Part shown: positions 16,329-25,247 of the stretch, piece after piece | How positions within the stretch are numbered: the stretch's first letter is position 1 | How the letters are laid out: each line of letters begins with the position of its first letter | Source of the DNA: Scatosoma sp900555925 | GTDB taxonomy: Bacteria; Bacillota; Clostridia; Christensenellales; Borkfalkiaceae | Direction: 5' to 3' | Assembly (NCBI GenBank): GCA_959603585.1 | Contig: CAUGYD010000015.1 | Location: 1 to 32,412 of the forward strand | DNA: 32,412 bases | The notes under the pieces: model-generated | Told to the model about the DNA's origin: nothing | Databases searched by the model: none | The model's input: the letters and a program-made list of their open reading frames with translations, nothing else | Program-made: the position numbers and the translations under genes

Positions 16329-19300
16329 ATGGTAAACAAAAGGTTTCTCGTTTGGACAGCGGCTATCTGTGCGGCGGTATCGATCGCCGCAGGTACGGCA
16401 GTTTTGAACAGCGTTCCCGCCGTGGCGGAACAGGGAGATTTTTCCGTAGAGGGCATCAAGGTGTCGAACGGCAGCGTCTCCGTGGAGAATGTGACCTCCG
16501 ACCCGTATATTTACATAGACGAGGCTTCGGGCGGCAGTTTGACGAACGCGAGCGAAAAGCTGGATACCGAAAAGCTCGAAAGCCAGCAGCCACTGTTATT
16601 TACTGCAAAATATCCCTATACGACGACGCACAGGGTCGGGAATTACATAGAATACGCCGTGGAATATTCCGAAAATAAATATTCCGTGACGGAAATTAAC
16701 GCCGCGGGCGACGGAGAAACCTATATTCCCGTCGGCGGATATGTACTTTCTGTGCCGGAGTCCTCCTCCTTTACGGCGAAAGAGGGAGACGTACTCACGT
16801 TGGAGGGAAAGCTTACGCTTCCCGAAATGGCAGTGGAATCGGACAAGGGCGCCCGCGTCGCTATCGACGCGCTCAACAGTAACCGTTCCATGCCCATGGT
16901 CGTGTATTACGACTATGATTTCGGGGATAAGACGGGTACTAACGCTTACGGTACCGAATTATCCGCTATATTCGACGAGGAGAGCGCTTCCTTCGAGGTC
17001 ATATCCTTCCGAGGCTTCGGCGTGGGGGACGGCTCGGGAATAGAAATTCCCGAAAACGGGTTTGTGCTGAGCGCGTACGGCGTCGGCTACCGCGGGATCT
17101 TTTTAGAAAATAACCGTTTCAGTCTCGGAGATAAGCTGACGATGGTCGGATTCGATTATATCCGATTCGGCGGCGACCCCGTCACTTATACTTACAACTA
17201 CGACTATTACGACGAGAACGACCCGAACGACGCTTGCCATACCAATCCCGGCCGCATGGAGACGGAAACGACTCCCTTCGCCGCTTATCGGGGGGAAAAT
17301 CAAACCATTATCTATCACGATGGTTGGTCGTATCAGGGCTCGGCGGGAACGGGTGCGAACGTCTATGGCTTTGAAGCCGCGGTGGACGCTTCGGGAACGG
17401 TGGTGGAACGGGGGGTAACCGTCACGTCGATTCCCGATGGCGGATACGTTATCAGCGGTCACGGTACGGGCAGGGATTTCATTCGCGCTTCGGTGCCCTT
17501 GGGTGCGAGCATTATTCTCGACCAAGATAAAAAAGAATTTGCCGTCACGACTTCACTGAACAGCTTCTACGTAAATACCAAATCGACGGTAGACGAAATC
17601 ATTTCGGACGCGGAAACAAAAATTAAACAGCTTTACGACGTGGACGTCGACGCTCTGGAAGCAAAAATAGACGAGGCGAGAGCTCTCCTCGAAACCTTGG
17701 AGGAGACCAAAAACAATATCGAAAAAAAGATGGAGGAGGGCACTTGGAGCAACGAGGAGAAAACTCGTGAAATGATGGCCTACAATACGGCAAAATTGGA
17801 CGCGGAGGCTACGGCATACGAAATTTTGGCTCTATCCGCGGAAAGCAAGCCCGTCACCGCCCGCGCCGTATGGCACAGACCTACGGAAAAAACGCTCAAA
17901 AGCCTTACGGAAACCCTCGATATCTATGAGGAAATCGGTATCAATCTCGTCTTTGTGGAGACTTTCTACAACGGCTATTCTTTGTTCAAATCGGACAACG
18001 TGCAATACCACAAGGACTTTGAGGGCGCTTCTTACGAAGGGTATCCCGATTATCTGACGGCTTTCACCGAATTGGCCGCCGAGCGCGGAATAGAGGTACA
18101 TGCTTGGGTAGAAAACTTCTATGTCGGATTGACTACCGATATCGAAATTTTACAAGAACACCCGGATTGGATAATGTATAACTCCGACGGTACGTATATC
18201 CAGAAAAATGAGGGCGGAGACTATATCTTTATTGATCCCGCAAATCCGAAGGTGCAGGATTTCCTTATCACTTACTATAAAGAAATGCTCCAAAAGGTTC
18301 CTAAAATCAAGGGCATTAACCTCGACTATATCCGCTATCCCGTCTCCGATAAGGCGGAGGATACGGGGTATACCAAATATGCTATGATGGAGTTCGCTGA
18401 GTCCGTGGGCGTTACCCGCCTCGACGAGTCCATGAGCATAGACAAAATGATTTCCGAATTTAATAAATGGGTGCTCGATGACGCATACAATTTGAATGCG
18501 GCGGAAAATTATGAAAAATGGTGCGATTATCGCGTGAACGCGGTTACTTCCTTCGTCGAAAGAGTTTATGAGGAGGTTAAGGGGGACGGGGATTTGCTTC
18601 TCTCTACGGCGGTTTTCAGTTCGGCTTCTCAGACTCTGGACAGCAAAAAACAGGATTGGAAAACTTGGATTCGCAACGGCTGGATAGATATTGCTACCCC
18701 TATGGCTTACTATGATGCGGCCGCAGATGTACTGTCGGGCGTGTCGGATATGATTCTTGCCGCAGGCGCTAACTGCTACTACTATACGGGACTCGCGTCG
18801 TCCTATCGCGGGCTCCCCGCCTACGAAAACGTATATCAGACGGAGGCTTCCTATCTCGGCGGCGCAAACGGATATGTCATCTTCTGTTCTACACAGATTA
18901 TCGGTCATAAGGACGTACAGGAAATGTTGAAGGCCGGCGTCAATTCCCGTCCGGCGGTGCTCCCTCATGCGTCCACAGAGGACGTATTAAAGGCTTATTT
19001 CGACAGAATCCTCGACCGCGCAGACAGATTGTATATCCCCGCCGAAGGCATGACAACGGAGGGAAAAACAGCGTTGAAGGCGGAATTTGATAAAATACTC
19101 GCCATGGATATGCAGGGTTACGACGCATTAAAGGCCGTTCAGACTGCTGTGAACAATTTATATAAGAGCAACAATCTCTCCGCTTATGCAAAGGGTTTCT
19201 CCGCTCGGCGTATCCAAGAAACGCTTACCGAATTATACGACCTCTTGGAAACAAAGGCGCAAAAGGAATATGAGGGCGGCGATACGCCTACCCCTCCCGA

Positions 19301-19454
19301 TCCCGGCGATTCTTCGACAAGCTCTTCCGAAAACTCGGGTACGGAGACGAATCCCGAAAGAAAAGGCTGTGGTTCGGTTGTGAGCGCGTGCGCTCTCTCC
19401 ACCGTTTTCGCCGCGGGCGTGGCTCTGTTTTTGAAGAAAAAACGTAAAATTTAA
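16329..19454 (+). CDS. Surface GHL10/DUF187 glycosidase-like protein with C-terminal membrane tail
   Basis: The 1041-aa protein starts after AAGGAG and has an N-terminal signal segment. Residues about 40-400 hold beta-rich modules, three of which end in I-P-x-x-G-F/Y-V-L/I-S (at 133, 240 and 368). A coiled-coil segment (about 420-505) links to the GHL10 barrel (PF02638-like, about 511-830), with ARAVWHRPTE, VFVETFYNGYS, HAWVENFYVG and NLDYIRYP. Proteins of this group are predicted or shown to hydrolyse glycans, some of them de-N-acetylated peptidoglycan-like substrates. The C-terminus has a Pro/Ser/Thr linker, then KGCGS, a hydrophobic helix and KKKRK, so it is tethered to the cell surface. 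The same tail occurs on the NAGPA-like protein at 22266. It probably makes the first cut outside the cell; the substrate is unknown. Confidence 0.8.
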   Translation: MVNKRFLVWTAAICAAVSIAAGTAVLNSVPAVAEQGDFSVEGIKVSNGSVSVENVTSDPYIYIDEASGGSLTNASEKLDTEKLESQQPLLFTAKYPYTTTHRVGNYIEYAVEYSENKYSVTEINAAGDGETYIPVGGYVLSVPESSSFTAKEGDVLTLEGKLTLPEMAVESDKGARVAIDALNSNRSMPMVVYYDYDFGDKTGTNAYGTELSAIFDEESASFEVISFRGFGVGDGSGIEIPENGFVLSAYGVGYRGIFLENNRFSLGDKLTMVGFDYIRFGGDPVTYTYNYDYYDENDPNDACHTNPGRMETETTPFAAYRGENQTIIYHDGWSYQGSAGTGANVYGFEAAVDASGTVVERGVTVTSIPDGGYVISGHGTGRDFIRASVPLGASIILDQDKKEFAVTTSLNSFYVNTKSTVDEIISDAETKIKQLYDVDVDALEAKIDEARALLETLEETKNNIEKKMEEGTWSNEEKTREMMAYNTAKLDAEATAYEILALSAESKPVTARAVWHRPTEKTLKSLTETLDIYEEIGINLVFVETFYNGYSLFKSDNVQYHKDFEGASYEGYPDYLTAFTELAAERGIEVHAWVENFYVGLTTDIEILQEHPDWIMYNSDGTYIQKNEGGDYIFIDPANPKVQDFLITYYKEMLQKVPKIKGINLDYIRYPVSDKAEDTGYTKYAMMEFAESVGVTRLDESMSIDKMISEFNKWVLDDAYNLNAAENYEKWCDYRVNAVTSFVERVYEEVKGDGDLLLSTAVFSSASQTLDSKKQDWKTWIRNGWIDIATPMAYYDAAADVLSGVSDMILAAGANCYYYTGLASSYRGLPAYENVYQTEASYLGGANGYVIFCSTQIIGHKDVQEMLKAGVNSRPAVLPHASTEDVLKAYFDRILDRADRLYIPAEGMTTEGKTALKAEFDKILAMDMQGYDALKAVQTAVNNLYKSNNLSAYAKGFSARRIQETLTELYDLLETKAQKEYEGGDTPTPPDPGDSSTSSSENSGTETNPERKGCGSVVSACALSTVFAAGVALFLKKKRKI

Positions 19455-19544
19455 GTATACTTATTTCTGAATTTATATAATAAGTATCTATTTCTAAACC
19501 TTTATAATCTCGATATAGTATATTCCGAGAGCCTGTCAAGGGCG

Positions 19545-19588
19545 GAAATCAGCCGGCTGATTTCATTTGTTTGCATAAACAAATGAAA
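19545..19588. repeat. 20-bp perfect palindrome overlapping a 12-bp hairpin
   Basis: GAAATCAGCCGGCTGATTTC (19545-19564) is a perfect palindrome. Its last four bases open a second perfect inverted repeat: 19561-19572 pairs with 19577-19588 around GCAT. It lies between the GHL10 gene and the repeat-lipoprotein gene, where no ordinary terminator is seen, and matches the architecture of the element at 1-47: palindrome, overlapping hairpin with a 4-base loop, then AAAAAACTTA. It could control read-through between the two halves of locus 3. Confidence 0.7.
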
Positions 19589-19666
19589 AAACTTAATCGG
19601 CTAAAAGAAAAATTTTATAAAAAATTAAGTTGAAAAACTTATAAAAATTATGATGGAGGAAGTATC

Positions 19667-22138
19667 ATGAAGAAAAAGTTTATGTTTGCCTTTCTGACGT
19701 TGGCTATGGCAGCCTGCCTCGCCGTCGGAACAAGCTGCGGCGGTGGCGGGGATTCCTCGTCGGGGAATACTCCGAGTTCCAGCGAACAGGATTCCGGCGG
19801 GACGGCTTCGCCGTCCGATTCCCAAACGGGGGAATATTCCGCACCAATCATCACCGTGACTCCCGATAAGGTGGAAATTTATCAGGGCGACGAAATCGAA
19901 CTCCTTTACGGCGTGTCCGTTTCGGACGAATACGATTCCGATTTGCGCGCTACCATCACGGACGACGACGGTTTTAACAAAGACGTTATCGGGGAATATA
20001 CGATTACTTATTCCGCGACTAATTCCAAAGGAAAAACGGGGACCGCGACTCGGACAATTACCGTTTTGGCTCCCCTTGCAAAGGTCGTTTTGGAAACTCA
20101 ATACGCCTATGATACAAAGTGGGAAAATACCGTATATCTTACTTTCGCTAACAAGGATTTCGTTACGCTCACCGAGGATACAACCTACGAGGCGGCGACG
20201 AGCGGGGTATTCTTTAACGATTCCGAGGAAGAAATTCTTCTGACGGTACCCGGCGGCTATGGCGAAGCGGCAATTATCGATGAAAACGGCGTCGTGGTAG
20301 AGGGACGCGACGGCGCAAACGGCAGGTTTGTCAACGAGGAATATCCGATTCGTGCAGAATCTTCGGCTACCTCCTTCGTTTATGGCGAGGAAACCGTCAA
20401 GGTGACAGACAGTTTCGCTAAGTATATGAGTATCCCCGCCAACGGTTTCGCCATAGTGGTTCAAACCAATTATGCGGGCTCTGGATTTGATGCGGACGGA
20501 CGGTCATTTATTGCTAAAAATGTCATTTACCAATACGGCGCCGTCGTTCAGCTCTATATGGAGGGAAGCGAGGAGGCTCCGCTCACTACGTATAAAGACC
20601 GCGCTCCCACCGTTTCCGGCGCGACGACCATTCAGGTAAAACGCACGGAGGTGAGTGCGGAGGCAATCGAGGAACAGGTCGTATCGGGCTTGACGATTAC
20701 GGACGATAACGGCACGTTTAAGACTGACGACGATATTACCACGGGGCTCGTTCCCACCATTACCGACGACGGCGGTTATGATTCCGATACGGTAGGGACT
20801 TATACTTTTTCTCTGGAAGTGGCCGACGCAAAAGGCAACAAAACGAATTTCACCCGCGACGTCGAGGTCGTGGACGCAGAATTTGCTACGATGACGGTCG
20901 GGGAAAAGAATTTCTCCGTCCTGAAAGAAAAGGTGGCTATCGATAAGGCTTTGACTGCGATTGGCGATTATTCCCTCATTATCTATACGCCTGCTTATGA
21001 AGGGGAAATTACATTCAGCAACGGCTACGGCATAGCGTTTGTTCTCGACGAATATGGCACTCTTGTCAGAATTTATGACGGGGCGAATGCTAAATATTAC
21101 GATGAGGATAATGTAGGCGGCATTAAGGACGAGGGAAAATGCACTTCGGCGGGATATGTCACGGAGGCTTTCAATTCTCTGTCCGACGGTGAATATCTCG
21201 TCATCGCTCCGAACTCTACCGCAAATAGTGCAAAGGGTGGTTCCAGAGATTTCCTCCTTAACGCAAAAACAATCGGCGCGGCGGTCACTTTGACGGATAT
21301 TCAATTCAAATCGAATATGTTTACGATAACCATCGGGGCAAATTCAAAGGAATTTGCGCGCGACACCGTCCTTGTGGACAGCGAATTTACGGCGGCGGAA
21401 ATCAATCTCGTCATTTATAATTTCGGGTATACGGGCACGGTAAGCGCCAATGGTTACGGAGAAGCCTTTGTCGTAGATAAATTCGGCGTCGTCGTAAGAA
21501 TTTACGACGGGGCAAATGGAAAGTATTACGACGCAGAAAATTCGAATGGTGAGGGAAAATGTACGCCCGGAAAGTATCTTGAAGAGGCTTTTGCTTCCTT
21601 GAAAGAGGGAGAAAGAGTTATCTGCGGTCCGAACGGCGGTTTGGATAACAATGCGGGAAGAAAGTTCCTTCTCGATAATCGGAAAATCGGCACACAGATG
21701 GCCCTTACCGATATAGAATTTGAAAAGACGAGCATTACCATAGACGGCACCGAACAAGTCATAGACCGCGGCAGAATTGCAGTCAATCAGACGGTTAAAG
21801 CATATACGGATTTGGATTATGTGGTCTATGACAGTACCTTTGAAGGTGAGGTTACGGCAAACGGCTGGGGAGTCGCCATTATCGTCGATGCCGAAGGAAA
21901 AATTGTCCGCGTATATGACGGAATTGCGGGTAAATATTTCGACGCGGCAAACCCGAACGGTGTACAGGACGGAACTTGTACGTCGGCGGGATATCTCAAA
22001 GAGGCATTTGATTCCTTGCAGGAAGGGGAGATTCTGATTGCCGGAGTCAATAACGGCGGCGAACAGGCAGGAAGAACTTTCCTTAACGGATTTCGGAAAA
22101 TCGGACTTACGGTCGTTTTGAAGAATATTCTCGATTAA
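19667..22138 (+). CDS. Lipoprotein with Ig-like domains and four DGAN repeats
   Basis: The 823-aa product follows GGAGG. Its signal peptide ends at a probable lipid-modified Cys24, though the lipobox (GTSC) is weak, followed by a Gly/Ser linker. Two Ig-like domains of the surface-protein type lie at about 58-135 and 315-404. Three clear tandem repeats of about 140 aa follow (405-546, 547-685, 686-823), each with G-Y/W-G-x-A-x-x-V/L-D, then V-R-I/V-Y-D-G-x-x-x-K-Y-Y/F-D, one Cys in C-T-x-x-x-Y-x-x-E-A-F, and a final G-R-x-F-L-type strand. A diverged copy with GYGEAAIIDENG and DGANGRF sits between the Ig domains (195-300). The repeat resembles the I-P-x-x-G modules of the GHL10 neighbour. No catalytic domain is recognised; it may be a glycan-binding or scaffolding surface protein. 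Confidence 0.7.
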   Translation: MKKKFMFAFLTLAMAACLAVGTSCGGGGDSSSGNTPSSSEQDSGGTASPSDSQTGEYSAPIITVTPDKVEIYQGDEIELLYGVSVSDEYDSDLRATITDDDGFNKDVIGEYTITYSATNSKGKTGTATRTITVLAPLAKVVLETQYAYDTKWENTVYLTFANKDFVTLTEDTTYEAATSGVFFNDSEEEILLTVPGGYGEAAIIDENGVVVEGRDGANGRFVNEEYPIRAESSATSFVYGEETVKVTDSFAKYMSIPANGFAIVVQTNYAGSGFDADGRSFIAKNVIYQYGAVVQLYMEGSEEAPLTTYKDRAPTVSGATTIQVKRTEVSAEAIEEQVVSGLTITDDNGTFKTDDDITTGLVPTITDDGGYDSDTVGTYTFSLEVADAKGNKTNFTRDVEVVDAEFATMTVGEKNFSVLKEKVAIDKALTAIGDYSLIIYTPAYEGEITFSNGYGIAFVLDEYGTLVRIYDGANAKYYDEDNVGGIKDEGKCTSAGYVTEAFNSLSDGEYLVIAPNSTANSAKGGSRDFLLNAKTIGAAVTLTDIQFKSNMFTITIGANSKEFARDTVLVDSEFTAAEINLVIYNFGYTGTVSANGYGEAFVVDKFGVVVRIYDGANGKYYDAENSNGEGKCTPGKYLEEAFASLKEGERVICGPNGGLDNNAGRKFLLDNRKIGTQMALTDIEFEKTSITIDGTEQVIDRGRIAVNQTVKAYTDLDYVVYDSTFEGEVTANGWGVAIIVDAEGKIVRVYDGIAGKYFDAANPNGVQDGTCTSAGYLKEAFDSLQEGEILIAGVNNGGEQAGRTFLNGFRKIGLTVVLKNILD

Positions 22139-22208
22139 AAGAAATCGAAATTTTTCGTTAAAAACGGCAATTCATATTGACGAACGGCAAGGAACAAGAA
22201 AATCATAT

Positions 22209-22250
22209 TCGGGCAAGGCGGTTTCCCGCATGCGGAAAACCGCCTCCCGA
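22209..22250 (+). promoter_or_regulatory. Long hairpin just upstream of the NAGPA-like gene
   Basis: Bases 22217-22244 form a 28-base near-perfect palindrome (one C/A mismatch) with CCGCATGCGG in the middle. Flanking TCGGG (22209-22213) and CCCGA (22246-22250) extend the stem. It ends just before the ribosome binding site AGGGGA (22253-22258). No T-run follows. It may stabilise the downstream mRNA, act as a weak attenuator or reduce ribosome access. Confidence 0.6.
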
Positions 22251-22265
22251 AAAGGGGACGAATTT

Positions 22266-23672
22266 ATGAAAAAGAGAGTTCTGGCACTAACGTTGGCGGC
22301 TTGTTTGCTCGTTCCTTCCCTTTGGGGAATAACGGCAAAAGCGGATTTATCGGTAAATGCCCCGACTGAGGAAAAAAATATCGACGGACTCATATATCGA
22401 AAATACGAATACAGCGATTCACACGGCGAGCAGAAATTATTTTACGGCGAATATCGGCCGTCCGAGGACAGTGAATACGAATTCGTCGTCCACAATATCC
22501 TCGGCGACGACAATGCGCCTATATTGAGTACGGTTTCCGATATCGCGGCGGATTTTACGCAAAAGACGGGCAGAAAGACTGTTTTGGCTACAAATGGGGA
22601 TTATTTTTATACGACGGGAAACAGTGTGGAGAGCTTGGTAATGGAAGGGCTCGTCTACAATGTAGGATCGTTTACTTATAAACATTGTTTTGGCTTCGAT
22701 AATGAGGGAAATTCGGCAATCGGCAGAATGACGGAATATGACAGAGTTCTGCGCGTCGGAACGGACGAGGGCGCCGTAATTTTCGATATAGATAAAGTAA
22801 ACGCTCAGCCTGAGGAGGGGGAATTGGCTGTATATACGACGGCTCACAATGTCCCGTTGACGCAGGCTTGCAAATATAAGGTCAAGACCTCGGCGGCAAA
22901 TCTTTTACAATTTCCCGTATTCGGTACGGCCGGACGCATGAAAACGGGTGAAGTCGTGGACGATGAAGTTCTGACCTTGAACAGCGGGGAGTTTGCGTTG
23001 GTCGTAAAGGGCGATAACGAAATTTCGCGCTGGCTGTACGATAATATCTCTTACGGCACTCCGTGCGATTTATTCTATCGCCCCGCGGGAATATTCAAGG
23101 ATATGCCTTACGTCGTCGGCGGCTACGATATCCTCGTAAACGACGGCGTTGTCAATACCGAATGCCATTCGGACAACAGCGGCGACGTTTCCGCGCCCCG
23201 TACGTTCTTCGGAATCAAAGAGGACGGGACGATGTTCCTCGCCGTGCTGGACGGAAGACAGTCCGGTTACAGTGTGGGCTGCACCGTAAATGAGGAGGCA
23301 CTTCTTGCAAAACAGTTCGGGGCAAAATTTGCTTTGGAATTGGACGGCGGAGGCTCCTCGACCTTCCTGTTGGACGACGGCTCGGGACCGAAGGTGCTCA
23401 ATAAGCCTTCGGACGGACAGCAAAGAAGGGTGAGCAACGCCGTGCTTTTGGTCGAAAAGACTGCGGAATCCGACGAACCCGACCCTGACCCCGAAAAGCC
23501 CGATTCCTCCGACTCGTCTCAGCAGGGCGGAAGCGAAGAGGATAGCTCGGTGAGCTCGCAGGGGACGACGGAAAATAAAGGCTGCGGAAGCTCTGCCGCA
23601 GTGCCGGGAGTGCTTTTGACTGCTCTGGCAGTCTGTGCGGCTATCACAATATATAAAAAGAAAATCGATTGA
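22266..23672 (+). CDS. Phosphodiester glycosidase (NAGPA) family surface protein
   Basis: Start set at ATG 22266, preceded by AGGGGA; the longer frame from 22230 would run through the hairpin. The 468-aa protein has a signal peptide likely cut after AKA and a NAGPA domain (PF09992): TNGDYFYTTGNS near 105-116, then R-T-F-F-G-I, V-L-D-G-R-Q-S-G and the hallmark ELDGGGSSTFLL. Mammalian NAGPA removes GlcNAc from GlcNAc-1-phospho-mannose; bacterial members are thought to attack sugar-phosphodiesters in glycans or cell-wall polymers. The C-terminus has a Ser/Asp/Glu linker, KGCGS, a hydrophobic helix and KKK, like the GHL10 protein. Together they suggest extracellular attack on a phosphorylated glycan before import. 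Confidence 0.82.
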   Translation: MKKRVLALTLAACLLVPSLWGITAKADLSVNAPTEEKNIDGLIYRKYEYSDSHGEQKLFYGEYRPSEDSEYEFVVHNILGDDNAPILSTVSDIAADFTQKTGRKTVLATNGDYFYTTGNSVESLVMEGLVYNVGSFTYKHCFGFDNEGNSAIGRMTEYDRVLRVGTDEGAVIFDIDKVNAQPEEGELAVYTTAHNVPLTQACKYKVKTSAANLLQFPVFGTAGRMKTGEVVDDEVLTLNSGEFALVVKGDNEISRWLYDNISYGTPCDLFYRPAGIFKDMPYVVGGYDILVNDGVVNTECHSDNSGDVSAPRTFFGIKEDGTMFLAVLDGRQSGYSVGCTVNEEALLAKQFGAKFALELDGGGSSTFLLDDGSGPKVLNKPSDGQQRRVSNAVLLVEKTAESDEPDPDPEKPDSSDSSQQGGSEEDSSVSSQGTTENKGCGSSAAVPGVLLTALAVCAAITIYKKKID

Positions 23673-23684
23673 GGGAGGATTTCC

Positions 23685-25241
23685 ATGAAACGCTGTTTTT
23701 TGAAGATTGCAAGTTTGACGATGACGGCCGTTGCCGCGTTCGCTTCTTTTGCCGCTTGCGGCAACGGAGGGGACGACCAAACGAACATAAACATGAATAT
23801 CGATTTGAATAACAAAATCGAGCTGAATGTCCTTATGCCCAATTCGGGTTATACCATTGACGCGGTTAATGCCGATTACAACGCCAAGGTAGTAGAAGAA
23901 GTCACCGGATATAAGGTAAAATATTCTCAATTACCTGCCTCGGACGCTTCCTCTTCCCTGAATACGCAGTTGATTGACAGGGAGCCCTATAACGCCATGA
24001 AGCTGACGACGTCTCAGTTCGCCGATTTGATTGCCAATGACGCGCTGCTTCCGCTCGACGACGCCATCGATAAATTCGGCCCCGTCCTCAAAGACGTCAT
24101 ATCCGAGGAATCCTGGGACGTCGTGACCGTGGACGGCAAAATCTACGGTATTCCCGAGCGCGCTTCCAGCGACAATATAGAAAATCCCATTGTATTCCGT
24201 CAGGACTGGCTGGACGAATTGAACATGTCTATTCCCACCACTGCGGAAGAATTCAAGGAAGTGCTGGTGGCGATGAAGAACGAATATAATATCGCTCCGC
24301 TCACCTTCGATATGTATACGCCCCTGATTTATCCTATCTCTGCGGCGTTCGGGATTTACAGCGATTGGCAGGAATACGAGATTGACGGCAAGAAGGAAGT
24401 GCGCTATTATATGGAAGCGCCCGGATATGCCGATTACATCGATTACATGGCGGATTTATATAAATCGGGGCTTATCGACGCGGAAATCTCTACGCAGAAA
24501 TCTGCGGACGCTATTCAGAAATTTACCTCCGGCAAGGCGGGAGCCGTGGCTACCTCCCTTTGGAGCGTTTCCGCTATCGTGACAGGATTGCAATCCAATG
24601 GCGTCATTACCGCCACGGAAGCTCAGACAACTCAGGAAAATGTTTTAGGATATCTGCGCTCTTTGAAAAACGAGGACGGAGAGTACAAGGTATACCGTAC
24701 CAGCGGTTACACGTACATCACGGCGATTCCCTTCTACATGGCGGAAAACGCAGGTTATGTCATCGACTGGATTAACAGCAAACTGACGGATACCGAGGAG
24801 GCACACAACTTCCGCACGATTGTCATAGGGGAAGAAGATACGCATTGGACTTACAGCGAAAGCACGGGATATGTGCCCGTTTCCGAAAACTTTGCCGAAA
24901 AGGATACCGCGAGCTACTATCTCACGGGCAGCAACGAAAAAGTATATACACAATATTGGCTCGCGCGCGTGCGCAAACAGGCGGAACTGTTCCGCGCTTG
25001 GTCCGAGCTCATGACGGACGCTGACGAGGTGGGCGTTTACAACATCACTGACTTTGCTCCGCCTCTGCCCGACTATACTGCCGTCCGCGGCAATATCGAA
25101 TTATATGCACAGGACCAATTCTATATTATGATTAAATCGGACGGCGGATCCTCCAAGCTCTCTCAATATGTGGAAAAGTATCGCACAGACGGCGGGCAGA
25201 AGGCTTCGGAAGCTATCAATGAGTGGTATTACGGGAAATAA
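23685..25241 (+). CDS. ABC transporter substrate-binding lipoprotein (LplA type)
   Basis: The 518-aa product has the lipobox FAAC (Cys25) and a short polar linker. The mature part has the larger LplA/YtcQ layout: MPNSGYTIDAVNADYN, YGIPERASSDNIENPIVFRQDWLDELN, FTSGKAGAVATSLWS, and a C-terminal FYIMIKSDG. This class travels with LplB and YtcP permeases in Bacillota and binds complex or host-derived oligosaccharides. GAGGGAGG precedes the ATG, 12 bp after the NAGPA-like gene. It is unrelated in subclass to the binding protein of locus 1, consistent with a different substrate. Confidence 0.9.
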   Translation: MKRCFLKIASLTMTAVAAFASFAACGNGGDDQTNINMNIDLNNKIELNVLMPNSGYTIDAVNADYNAKVVEEVTGYKVKYSQLPASDASSSLNTQLIDREPYNAMKLTTSQFADLIANDALLPLDDAIDKFGPVLKDVISEESWDVVTVDGKIYGIPERASSDNIENPIVFRQDWLDELNMSIPTTAEEFKEVLVAMKNEYNIAPLTFDMYTPLIYPISAAFGIYSDWQEYEIDGKKEVRYYMEAPGYADYIDYMADLYKSGLIDAEISTQKSADAIQKFTSGKAGAVATSLWSVSAIVTGLQSNGVITATEAQTTQENVLGYLRSLKNEDGEYKVYRTSGYTYITAIPFYMAENAGYVIDWINSKLTDTEEAHNFRTIVIGEEDTHWTYSESTGYVPVSENFAEKDTASYYLTGSNEKVYTQYWLARVRKQAELFRAWSELMTDADEVGVYNITDFAPPLPDYTAVRGNIELYAQDQFYIMIKSDGGSSKLSQYVEKYRTDGGQKASEAINEWYYGK

Positions 25242-25247
25242 GCCGAC

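Noticed and set aside
18150..18968. 272-aa open frame on the - strand
   Set aside because: It is antisense to the GHL10 domain, which carries conserved motifs on the + strand.
20504..21304. 266-aa open frame on the - strand
   Set aside because: It is antisense to the repeat lipoprotein; its length follows from codon bias of that gene.
20900..22138. Possible direct DNA repeats or CRISPR-like array in the repeat lipoprotein gene
   Set aside because: The repeats are at protein level, about 140 aa long and diverged in DNA. There are no short identical repeats with spacers.
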